Source: Symbiodinium natans (lineage: Eukaryota; Sar; Dinophyceae; Suessiales; Symbiodiniaceae). Taken from it: DNA of 64,000 bases. The stretch is taken from assembly GCA_905221605.1 (NCBI GenBank), contig CAJNDS010000111.1, forward strand, positions 1 through 64,000, in the 5' to 3' direction. A program made the translations under genes and the position numbers. Position 1 is the first letter of the stretch, and every line of letters begins with the position of its first letter. Shown here piece by piece: positions 24,174 through 32,429 of the stretch. The notes beneath the pieces are model-generated. The model saw only the letters and a program-made list of their open reading frames with translations. It was not told where the DNA came from and searched no databases.

Positions 24174-25334
24174 ATGGTGCGTGCCGGCAAGCTGCTCTTC
24201 TGGACCACGGCGTGGAGCGCCATATTCGTCCTTCTCTACGGCAAGCCAGTACGCATAGGGGACCCTACGATGCCTCCGGGCACACAACCAGTGACCACTG
24301 CGGTGAATGAGGGAACCAGCTCTTCCTCCTCTACCACACCTACGTCCTCGGGAACACCGCCTATGCCAACAGTGGACCAATCCACTCCGACGACAACGCC
24401 ATCCACCACCGCTCCAAGATCCACAGCCTTGACACCGCCCCCTTCTACCACACCAGCGTCCCCGAGTACACCGACAACACCAACAGCTACTTCCATTGCC
24501 TTGACGACGCCCCTGGACTCCCCGACGGCATCAACAACCATGACCTACACCGACTACACCGACTACACCAACAATGGCACCGGCTACCTCCACCCCTTCG
24601 ACGACATCCTGGACCCCTTGGACGGCATCCACAACTTCAACAACGTCCTCAACGTCCTCGAGGACACCCACGACAACACCGACTACCTCACCCACCCCGA
24701 CAACATTACCGCCTACGTCGACAGCGTCCACAACTCCAACCGCAACTCCGACAACGTCCTCAACGTCCCCGACGACACCCCCAACGACACCGGCTACCTC
24801 CCCCACCTCGACAACATCACCGCCTTCATCTGCCAGCTCAACGTCGACAACGTCCTCGTCTACACCAACGACAACACCAGCTCCCTCGACGACACCAACG
24901 GCTACATCCACCGGCTCACCAACGTCGTCCTCTCCTACCCCAACACTGCCACTGTCCTCGTCTACACCAACGACAACACCGACTACCACGACAACACCAA
25001 CGGCTACATCTACCGGATCACCAACGTCGTCCTCTCCTACCCCAACATTGTCGCCTCAATACACTCCATTTTCGGCGGCGATCGTCGGGACTACACCCAA
25101 CACACCACCGGCTACCACAACCTTGGTTACAACGCACGGGACCACATCCACGACACCATCGACTACACCTGCACCTACTCACCCGGTAACGCCGCCCTCT
25201 TCGTCCTCGTCCTCTCCCACCACACAGGCATCGTCCGACGAAGCCTCCCCAAGCACCACAACCACATCAACACCACACGACACAAACAGCAACACCGACC
25301 CCACCCACACTGCTACCGACCACACCACACCTAA
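24174..25334 (+). CDS. Retroelement ORF3, membrane-anchored Thr/Ser/Pro-rich protein
   Basis: Not a known LINE component. From ATG 24,174 the product starts with a short basic stretch and a hydrophobic helix (LLFWTTAWSAIFVLLYG, residues about 7-23), a plausible signal anchor. About 100 residues very rich in Thr, Ser and Pro follow, like a heavily O-glycosylated stalk. After about 24,540 this frame becomes rich in Asn, Asp, Tyr and Thr with C in almost every third codon position, while the Thr/Ser/Pro pattern continues in the +1 frame (next entry). The frame is the same as that of ORF1 and ORF2 and is separated from ORF2 only by TGA codons at 23,943 and 24,087. It ends at TAA 25,332-25,334. 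The function is unknown; part of the protein-like character may be a by-product of the C-periodic sequence. Confidence 0.5.
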   Translation: MVRAGKLLFWTTAWSAIFVLLYGKPVRIGDPTMPPGTQPVTTAVNEGTSSSSSTTPTSSGTPPMPTVDQSTPTTTPSTTAPRSTALTPPPSTTPASPSTPTTPTATSIALTTPLDSPTASTTMTYTDYTDYTNNGTGYLHPFDDILDPLDGIHNFNNVLNVLEDTHDNTDYLTHPDNITAYVDSVHNSNRNSDNVLNVPDDTPNDTGYLPHLDNITAFICQLNVDNVLVYTNDNTSSLDDTNGYIHRLTNVVLSYPNTATVLVYTNDNTDYHDNTNGYIYRITNVVLSYPNIVASIHSIFGGDRRDYTQHTTGYHNLGYNARDHIHDTIDYTCTYSPGNAALFVLVLSHHTGIVRRSLPKHHNHINTTRHKQQHRPHPHCYRPHHT

Positions 25335-25905
25335 CCCCTCGATCACCACCACAACACGCACCACCACACCCACAGCGCCTCCCGACGCCAGGCAAGTACC
25401 ACCGCAAGGAGCAACACCTGCGACACACCCGCCCATAGATCCGGTGGTGCGGAATCGTGCCTCCCCCCCTCGCCAAACATCGAGACCATACCCACACCAG
25501 CCAACACGGCACGGCCCCATACACAGCGCAGCCCACCAACACACCTCACACCCCACGACGCACCAGTCGCCCAACCCAGCCGCAGCCTCGTCCTCCTCGC
25601 AGGCATCCAGAGACCGACCCATACCACAACCAGACCAGCAGCAAACACCGAGACCCAGATTCCCGGGACTGCCAAGACGGACGGCCCCACTTCCATCCCC
25701 CTTCAAACTTTACCTGAACGGAAGCAGCCCAACCCTACCTTCTACCAGGATCCAGTGTATATATCCACATCCAGCCGGCCGCGCTACGCACCAGACAGGT
25801 CTCCATTTATGTCATTTCCACGCACCCACCCCCCCTGGATCCAGACCAGAACCAAGACAGAAGCACTACCACAACCACCACTGCCACCAACACTGCGGCC
25901 GCTGA
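24544..25905 (+). CDS. Thr/Ser/Pro-rich open frame overlapping ORF3 (+1 frame)
   Basis: This frame is open from just after TGA 24,541 to 25,905; its first ATG is at 24,574. The product, about 443 residues, is mostly Thr, Ser and Pro, then becomes Pro/His/Gln/Arg-rich towards the end. It continues in composition the Thr/Ser/Pro-rich part of ORF3, so a single indel near 24,541 could have split one original mucin-like ORF of about 575 codons (24,174-25,905). Alternatively one of the two overlapping frames is only a shadow produced by the three-base periodicity of C. No known domain. Confidence 0.4.
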   Translation, partial: PTPTTPTTPTMAPATSTPSTTSWTPWTASTTSTTSSTSSRTPTTTPTTSPTPTTLPPTSTASTTPTATPTTSSTSPTTPPTTPATSPTSTTSPPSSASSTSTTSSSTPTTTPAPSTTPTATSTGSPTSSSPTPTLPLSSSTPTTTPTTTTTPTATSTGSPTSSSPTPTLSPQYTPFSAAIVGTTPNTPPATTTLVTTHGTTSTTPSTTPAPTHPVTPPSSSSSSPTTQASSDEASPSTTTTSTPHDTNSNTDPTHTATDHTTPNPSITTTTRTTTPTAPPDARQVPPQGATPATHPPIDPVVRNRASPPRQTSRPYPHQPTRHGPIHSAAHQHTSHPTTHQSPNPAAASSSSQASRDRPIPQPDQQQTPRPRFPGLPRRTAPLPSPFKLYLNGSSPTLPSTRIQCIYPHPAGRATHQTGLHLCHFHAPTPPGSRPEPRQKHYHNHHCHQHCGR

Positions 25906-25960
25906 CGCCGTCACCACACCCACCTTAACAACCACCCACCCTCGACAGCCAGCAACCGAC

Positions 25961-27580
25961 ATGACGTGCGACATCGGAGGCAACACGACCACCACCACCA
26001 CGCCCACCGCCCAAGACGCACAACCGAGCCACCACCCAACCCATACGGCTGACGGCTCGGCTGACCACCTGCAAAGCTACCACCAGGCCATCATGGACGC
26101 CTGGGTAGAACACGAACGATACTTCCACCACCCCAGCCTCCGCCCACCAGAAGAAGCCGACTGGCCCGACAACACCCTCCCCAACGACGCCCCCACTTTC
26201 ACTCCTGTGTACACCATCACCCACCCGCCACCGCCGGACACACCGATGGTGCCAGGCATGACTGCAGAAGAACACCGGGCATGGACACAAAATGGAGTGG
26301 TTGCGCTCCACCACCTGCCAATCATAGCCGCCAAGGCCCAAAAGCTCTTCACAGCCTCGGCGCTACACAAACACCGATTGGCCAAGTCCAAAACAGAACC
26401 ACAATCACCACCACACCCAAGCACCACAGCGCCACAAACCGACAAAGAACAGGCGCCCCCCACCAAACCGCCCCCCAGACGCGAGCAACAGCTCAGACCC
26501 ACCTCCACAGCCCCCCTCGAGGAAACACACCCACCGACACCGATCACCCCACCACAACCGGTAGGGGACCACACAGCCACGAACACTACCACGGACCAGG
26601 ACACTACCGCACAACCACCACGCCCAACCATCCCCATCCAAGATCCACCAACCAGTGACTCACCTACCCACTCACAGCAAGAACCAACACCACAACCACT
26701 CAACCACCCAGCAGCCACCTATTGGCAATGGACCCCCGTATGGCAACCGTGGCACGCCGGATGGCAAAGTGGCTGGCAAGCATCCCAATGGTCGTGGTAC
26801 GACTACAACCAACACCAACACCCACACGCACCCTGGTCCAGTGCACACCAGAACCCACAGCCAAACCAGAACCAATATGGTTGGACCCTTCACCAACAGA
26901 CAGAACCACAATCCCCACCGCAGCCGACCCAGCCATCACGAACAACAGACAACAGCCCAACGTCCCCCCGCAACCAGTCCACCCCTGCCACAGCACATGA
27001 CCAAGCCAACACGACACCGGCAGACCAGCCCGTGGCACCGAACCCCCAGACAACCCCAGCCCAACCCAAAGCACCACCACCTCCGGTCCCCGGCGACACA
27101 TCAGACGGGGGAAGCCCACAACACCCACCACACACCCCCAACCACCAACCCTCACACCACCCACACTACACCCTCCGCCAACACAACAAAGACACCAAAT
27201 TCGAGATGAAGAAGGAGCTTCGCAGAGCAAACCAATACGTGCCACCGCCGGACGACACCACACAGCGCGACAGACAAACCATTCGGCAGCAGTACCAAGC
27301 ATACACGTGGGAGTACAGCCACCGCAAACACCCAGCAGGGGGCAGGCCCGGAGAGCGGTGGATCGACGTCACAGCATACACCCAAACCCGCTCAGCGCCC
27401 AACACCGACGACCCAACCGACTGGAGCGAGATGCTAAACCGACACAAACAACCCAGGCAGCAGCCCACCAACACCGGAAGCCACACAGCCGCAGCGAACG
27501 ACTCACCACCATCTCAGTATGAAATGGAGCAAACCCAGGACGGGCATGGCCTGGATGTGGGATTTTCCTGGTACATGTAG
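25961..27580 (+). CDS. Retroelement ORF4, Pro/Thr/His/Gln-rich protein with Trp-rich block
   Basis: Unrecognised, 539 residues from ATG 25,961 to TAG 27,578. Residues about 35-145 look ordered (contains MDAWVEHERYFHHP and AEEHRAWTQNGVVALHHLP). Residues about 145-245 are Pro/Thr-rich linker. Residues about 248-310 form a striking block of Trp, Gln, Asn and Tyr (for example YWQWTPVWQPWHAGWQSGW), reminiscent of low-complexity condensate-forming sequences. Residues about 405-490 are basic and ordered (FEMKKELRRANQYVPPPDD, then RQQYQAYTWEYSHRKHPAGG). It could be a second nucleocapsid-like protein, but this is inference from composition only. The frame differs from ORF2. The stop lies at the edge of a segment whose strand composition is reversed (27,580-27,790). 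Confidence 0.5.
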   Translation: MTCDIGGNTTTTTTPTAQDAQPSHHPTHTADGSADHLQSYHQAIMDAWVEHERYFHHPSLRPPEEADWPDNTLPNDAPTFTPVYTITHPPPPDTPMVPGMTAEEHRAWTQNGVVALHHLPIIAAKAQKLFTASALHKHRLAKSKTEPQSPPHPSTTAPQTDKEQAPPTKPPPRREQQLRPTSTAPLEETHPPTPITPPQPVGDHTATNTTTDQDTTAQPPRPTIPIQDPPTSDSPTHSQQEPTPQPLNHPAATYWQWTPVWQPWHAGWQSGWQASQWSWYDYNQHQHPHAPWSSAHQNPQPNQNQYGWTLHQQTEPQSPPQPTQPSRTTDNSPTSPRNQSTPATAHDQANTTPADQPVAPNPQTTPAQPKAPPPPVPGDTSDGGSPQHPPHTPNHQPSHHPHYTLRQHNKDTKFEMKKELRRANQYVPPPDDTTQRDRQTIRQQYQAYTWEYSHRKHPAGGRPGERWIDVTAYTQTRSAPNTDDPTDWSEMLNRHKQPRQQPTNTGSHTAAANDSPPSQYEMEQTQDGHGLDVGFSWYM

Positions 27581-27795
27581 CCTGTCGTCCCCGGTGGTAG
27601 CGTGGGGGAGAGTCCTGGCGGACTGGATATGGATGGGTGGTGTGGGGAGTGTGGTGTGGTGTGGACTTCGATCCACCACCCGCCTTGGTGGGGCGTGAAT
27701 GAGATGGTGGTGGTGGGATCCTGTGGGAGCTCTGGTGGTAGTGGGTCCATGTAGGGGCTCGGGCCAATGGTACCTACACGTCCACCAGGCCCCCC
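27575..27795. other. Strand-inverted segment between ORF4 and ORF5
   Basis: Within an element whose + strand is A/C-rich for kilobases, this roughly 220-bp block is abruptly G/T-rich. Its reverse complement has the same C-rich character as the neighbours and is open throughout on the minus strand, reading as Pro/Thr/His-rich sequence. The simplest reading is a local inversion. An intron with reversed composition is an alternative, but the obvious GT donor (27,571) and CTCTCAG acceptor (27,816-27,822) do not join ORF4 and ORF5 in frame. Confidence 0.55.
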
Positions 27796-27863
27796 CCCCA
27801 CACACGCACCACCTCCTCTCAGGAGGACCATACCAGGCTATCAGCCCCGGGTCGTGGGTGCAC

Positions 27864-29837
27864 ATGACACTGGGCACCCCGCCAGACACCTCTTTCGAGA
27901 CAATCGCCAACACACCCGATCACCCACCGACACCACCAACACAACAACATTCAGACCCACCTGCGACAGACCAACTGCAACATCCACATGACACCACGGC
28001 TGGCCCAGCAGAAGCAACCACGACCAGCAACAACGACCACATGGCCCAGACGCCTGCCCAATCCTACTACCCCGACCCCCGGGGGGCATACAGACACTAC
28101 ACCGACGAAGCCTGGGAGACAGACCACACCAACATGATGCAAACCCGCAAACACAAGGCGGACGACCCAGACCCAGACATGCCAAACGGGCAAGCGCCCC
28201 AACCTACACACCCAGGACCACAAACAGACAACAAGAAAGCCAGAAGAAGTAAGGCCACAAACAGCCACGAGCAAATCCACATGGCGCCAACCCTCGTCCA
28301 CACCTCCAGTCACACTAACGCCGGGCGAGAAGATGAGTGCAAACCACCGACACTACCAGGCCAAGACAGAGCGACCGAACTCGACGAAGCCCGCAACCAA
28401 CTTCAACACCTAATAGACCACCAAGACAGCATGAGCACCCAAGAACAAGTCCAACAATGCGAGCTGGTAGCGGCCCTCCTCGAACTTGGCGTCCAACACA
28501 TGGACCAAGTCCAAGCTGTCACAGACTGGCAAGCCTGGGGAGCGGGGGAACAAGCAGCCACACAAGCCCACCACCTAGTCACGCAACTCACACAGACCCT
28601 GCGATCCACCACACCACCCACAGCCGCCCAGCTGACACCCCAGCTCCAGGGCATAACACACATGATAATCACCGCGATACGGGCGCACACAATGGTGATC
28701 AGAGCCCCGCAGTGGAGCCAACCACCAGCAGCGCAACAGCACGCCCACCAAGAAGCCAGCAGCTCACAGGCAAACCACACCGTGCCAGCGCACCCGGCAG
28801 ACGTAATCCACCTATCCAGGGGAGCCCCAGAAGCACGGCCAAACCCAACCGACGAAACACCACAACCACTCCTACAAGCACTGCGCCTCCTTCGAGAGAC
28901 TATACCGTTTCTTGAGCAACAGACCGCAACACAGGTCACACAGGCGATTCAGCATATCCACCGATGGGTGGGCCAGCACTGGGAGAGTGAGGACGCTGTC
29001 CTGATTGACAGCCAAACACCATCGCTGCCACCACCCCCACCACCACCACCACACATTGAAACAAACACATTCGACCACGCCCCCGTGGCACACGATCACG
29101 ACCACATCCCACCAGTCCAAGCACACCACATACCACCACAGGAACTGGAAACACCAGAACTGGAGGAAAGCATCCGCCTCGCCCACCTCCTTGCAGACCA
29201 ACCGCCAGGACAACCACGAACAACCAAGGAAGAGAGAAGACAAGACCTCCAAACCATCGCCACCCTCTTCCGTACCGCGATCCGGCGGGGCCACACATAC
29301 CAGCTCTACCAACACGAACAACACACACCCACCAAAGCCGAAACGGAAGCACTACAAAGGGGAGAGCGAGCCTGTAAAGAGGCCATCAAAATCCTCAACG
29401 AGCTCTCACTTCAAACCGCGCTAGGCATGAGGGTGGAACACACGGCCGGTTTGCTCGAACAAGTGATCGTGAGAGCCCACACAGCCAGAGAAGCGCACGA
29501 GATCCTCCACGAAGCCATGGTGCAAAGGGAGGCCGAGACGTTCACCTTCCCACCCAGCTCAACACCACCTACAATCCCTTGGCCACCCTCCACGACAACG
29601 GGGGAGCTATCAACCGTGCCTCCAACGCCACCGATGAGGGGATCCACGGGAAATGACCCACAACGAGGACGCCGCCGATTACACGACCATGGGGGGCACC
29701 AACAACAAGGAGATCCACGACTACCTGATCAGGGGCAACACCAACTACCAGACCTGATGGGGGATCAACACCGTCGCGCGCATCGACTACCCGAACACCG
29801 GCGAAGACGTGAGCACGACGGTGCCAGCAGCGACTGA
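27864..29837 (+). CDS. Retroelement ORF5, Gln/Pro-rich helical protein
   Basis: Unrecognised. The frame is open from 27,699, but the first 40 codons lie in the inverted segment. I therefore prefer ATG 27,864 (MTLGTPPDTSFE), giving about 657 residues. The N-terminal third is Pro/Thr/His-rich and carries a basic patch NKKARRSK (near 28,230), a possible nuclear signal. Two helical regions follow: about 28,375-28,720 (contains ELDEARNQLQHLIDHQD) and about 29,155-29,515 (contains ERACKEAIKILNELSLQTAL). The second is the best candidate for a folded domain. After about 29,530 this frame turns into Arg/His/Gln-rich sequence, while codon-like third-position C passes to other frames, suggesting frameshifts near the end. 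No similarity to a known retroelement protein is recognised. Confidence 0.5.
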   Translation: MTLGTPPDTSFETIANTPDHPPTPPTQQHSDPPATDQLQHPHDTTAGPAEATTTSNNDHMAQTPAQSYYPDPRGAYRHYTDEAWETDHTNMMQTRKHKADDPDPDMPNGQAPQPTHPGPQTDNKKARRSKATNSHEQIHMAPTLVHTSSHTNAGREDECKPPTLPGQDRATELDEARNQLQHLIDHQDSMSTQEQVQQCELVAALLELGVQHMDQVQAVTDWQAWGAGEQAATQAHHLVTQLTQTLRSTTPPTAAQLTPQLQGITHMIITAIRAHTMVIRAPQWSQPPAAQQHAHQEASSSQANHTVPAHPADVIHLSRGAPEARPNPTDETPQPLLQALRLLRETIPFLEQQTATQVTQAIQHIHRWVGQHWESEDAVLIDSQTPSLPPPPPPPPHIETNTFDHAPVAHDHDHIPPVQAHHIPPQELETPELEESIRLAHLLADQPPGQPRTTKEERRQDLQTIATLFRTAIRRGHTYQLYQHEQHTPTKAETEALQRGERACKEAIKILNELSLQTALGMRVEHTAGLLEQVIVRAHTAREAHEILHEAMVQREAETFTFPPSSTPPTIPWPPSTTTGELSTVPPTPPMRGSTGNDPQRGRRRLHDHGGHQQQGDPRLPDQGQHQLPDLMGDQHRRAHRLPEHRRRREHDGASSD

Positions 29838-30577
29838 GAGCAGCCAACCAACTGAGCCCAAGCCAAGCCCGTGTTTCCACCTTTACCCGTCACATAATGG
29901 GAGTACTGCTTTGTTTCTACCCCAACCCCAACCCCACCTCAGAAGGGCGAAGGCAAGGGCGTAGAACACATCAGGGGAGAACAATAGAATCTACTGCTAA
30001 CATCCTAGTGTCTTATGGACCCCTGTAGACCCCACAACTTTCTCCCACTGAGCTTGTGCACCCGGCTCGATAAGAACAACTATCTGGGGAAAGGGGAAAG
30101 CAGCCCGGCCTGGGCAATGACCCAACAATCGTGCAGGACGAGTGAGGGACAGACACCTTCACCCTTCAGGTTGCGCCCCAACCCAACTTGAGCCCAGAAC
30201 CAGTGCTGTAAGGGGAACAGTTTGTGATGCTACCCTTAACTCCCAAACTAGTCTTTATGGTCATGTGCACCCCTGAGGTGGTTCAAATCCGGGAGTCACC
30301 CCACAGCACGTAGACCTCATGTGTCCTACAGGCCCTGGCAACACATGGGGTGTCCAGATCGTGGCGCGTACAGACACGGGAGTCCCCGCATACACAGGAA
30401 TGGCCATGTTGTTGTAGAGCAGTCTTGACTTAGCTGGAAGCGGTTCCTTTAACACACAGCCCATTCCTGGTGGTCGTCCCCCAACTCCCCCAACACCACG
30501 GAAGTTTCACACACAGACAGTTCGCTGGAGCTCGCCCGTTAGGGCGGTCCCCCCACACAGGGGGATCAGGTGCAGTG
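29838..30577 (+). other. 3' region of the retroelement
   Basis: A/C-rich sequence without long frames, ending at the GA-rich tract. GGTTCAAATCC at 30,273-30,283 matches a polymerase III B box, but the flanking bases do not form a tRNA T stem and no A box is seen. No poly(A) tail or terminal microsatellite other than the GA tract is found. Confidence 0.5.
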
Positions 30578-30637
30578 GAAGGAAGGAAGAGAGAGCGAGA
30601 GAGAGAGGGAGAGAGAGGGAGAGAGAGGGAGAGAGAC
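30578..30637. repeat. GA-rich tract at the right border of the retroelement
   Basis: Starts as GGAA repeats and continues as GAGAGAGG units to 30,637. Together with the GA tract at 19,525-19,552 it brackets the element, as expected for insertion into a GA microsatellite or for a duplicated target. Confidence 0.85.
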
Positions 30638-30639
30638 AT

Positions 30640-31600
30640 AGCCGGGTGAAGGGCTCGAGTTTCGGTCCTCGTCGCCAGTGAGTCCGGCTCCCTCTTCGCC
30701 TTTCCGAGGGTTGCACGCATGGAGGAAACGGAAACCAATGCTCCAAAAAGCAAGGGACCCTCAATTTCGTGGCAGCATCCCGCGGGAATGGGGGCCTGAT
30801 GGTTGAGGCCAAAGGATGCGTGCTTCCAGCCACTGACATAAGATGCGCTGGCCCGTTGCATAAGAAAGGGGGGTGTGGATGAACGCATGCTTTTGGCTGC
30901 TGCAAGTTTTCCTTTACTCTCTCAAAGACTCTCAGAGCCAATAGGGAAGAGACCAGCGCCTACAGCGACGAGCCGGGGTGGGGGAATTTTGACGCAGCAA
31001 GAAGTCGCCAAGCCGATGTGTGATGAACACGAAACAGAGACAAACATGCCAGATGTTTGCGCGTTGGTTGGGGTGTTCCTTACATGGAGGCCTTGCTGCG
31101 GACTTTCGGGATGACGGTGGATGCCATTCCCTCAGAGTCTTTCGTCTTTTCAGAAACTGTTTGGGCTCCGACAAAGCCCTCCACTTTCCTACCGTGGCAG
31201 ACTGACTTCTAATCAAGGTGCGCAGTCTCTTGCGAAGTCCGCGACCGAGTGCAAGCATCCCCACACATGATGGAGGTTCCAGGAGGTATCGGTATCGGTA
31301 TCAACAAAGTCTTCTCAAGGCATCCGTGGAAGCGGAGCTGAATGGGAGTCTCTCCTTTCAGAGCTTGTGGCCTGCCGCAGCCTCGGCCTCTAACGCCAAG
31401 AGGGCAAAGCAAAACGCAACCCCAAACACACCAGGAATGGATTTTTTGTGTGTTGCCCTACTGGGCGCGGGCGAAAAGGTTTCGGTTTCCATGCTGATCT
31501 TCAAGTGTAAGCCCGGCTGCAAGGGGCAGCTGTACAAGCAGCATGCTGAGTAAACCCTTCCATAAAAAATCAAGGAAGGGCCTTCTGCAGATAAGAGTCA
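30640..31600. other. Stretch without assignable gene
   Basis: Composition returns to that of the region left of the element. Short frames only, none with a recognisable motif. Confidence 0.5.
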
Positions 31601-31629
31601 TCAGCTGGCAGGTACTACTATGTCCTCAT

Positions 31630-32420
31630 CGGTATTAGTCAAGAGAAGTTATCATATTATATGAAGCAGCAGAAAGTCAATAAATGCCGACATGGAGTGT
31701 CCTGCCACCTCTGTGGTAAAGCCGGTGTGCCTATAAGCGTCCATAAACCTGTACCTCTTCCAACCGAGCTTGCCCTAGACCACACAAAACTTTGGGTTGG
31801 CCAAGCTGCAAGAGGAGTTGCACAATTTGGTAAGAGCCGTATTGCTTTGTGGATTGCTCCAACGCTGAGAATGTCTAAGGAAGGTGCTTTTCCTCACCCT
31901 CGGTGTGGGATTGTTAGATTTGGACTATTCTCCTCACTCGGGTCGTCTGTGCTCCTGGCAGGGGTCTCCTACCCCAAGTGAATCCAACGGAGTGCCCAAT
32001 CCCAGAAGATCCCTACAATGTTCCAAGTAAGCGCTGTTTTGGCATGTTGGCCTGTAGTGCCAACGTGCCAACAAATATTAGTTTCACATTTAGAATGAAT
32101 AAGAACCGTCGAGATTTGTCTGTTGTTAGAAAAGAGAGTTTAAACGTGAACACAGATATGGCAATACCGGAGCATTGGATTCTATTGATGTCTTGCAGGC
32201 GGCTGTTTAATATAGTTATAGTTGATGAAGACGACACAGGGAGGACAGAATCACGAAAGGAGCGGGCGATGCAAAACCAGGAATGAATGGCTAATTCACG
32301 GACGAGTTCCTAAACTTGTTGTGTGGAGTTACAACGTAAGTGCTGACGCAGAAAAGAGTAGAAGAAACGGAGGTGAAAGGAACTCCCGAATGAAGCAGGT
32401 ACAAGTTTAGGAAAAGGCTT
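31630..32420. other. A+T-richer island with two short + frames
   Basis: Lower G+C than its surroundings. Two consecutive + frames, 31,661-31,981 and 31,978-32,286, overlap by four bases (stop and start region near 31,978-31,981). Neither has a recognisable domain. The first contains a short Cys/His cluster (CRHGVSCHLCGK) that could be a zinc-binding knuckle. Composition and compact overlap are unlike the intron-rich host genes, so transferred or organelle-derived DNA is possible. Confidence 0.35.
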
Positions 32421-32429
32421 CTGTGAGCC

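Larger units (their letters stand above)
19552..30580 (+). mobile_element. LINE-type retroelement, about 11 kb, with extra downstream ORFs
   Basis: The element begins at the spliced-leader relic and shows one directional organisation: a 5' leader of about 400 nt, ORF1 with a coiled coil, ORF2 with an apurinic-type endonuclease and a reverse transcriptase, then three further long open regions to about 29,840 and a 3' region to about 30,580. It contains no LTRs or integrase, so it is a non-LTR element. The + strand is strongly enriched in A and C from about 23.9 kb to 30.5 kb, which sets it apart from both flanks. The left border is firm. The right border is inferred from the change in composition and the GA-rich tract at 30,578-30,637. 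No poly(A) tail was seen. It is unusually long for a LINE; nesting of two elements is an alternative. Confidence 0.8.

Noticed and set aside
27571-27822. Intron joining ORF4 to ORF5
   Set aside because: The visible GT donor and CTCTCAG acceptor give incompatible phases, and the reversed strand composition is better explained by an inversion.
30255-30300. tRNA gene suggested by GGTTCAAATCC
   Set aside because: Bases flanking the box do not pair into a T stem and no acceptor, D or anticodon arms can be drawn.
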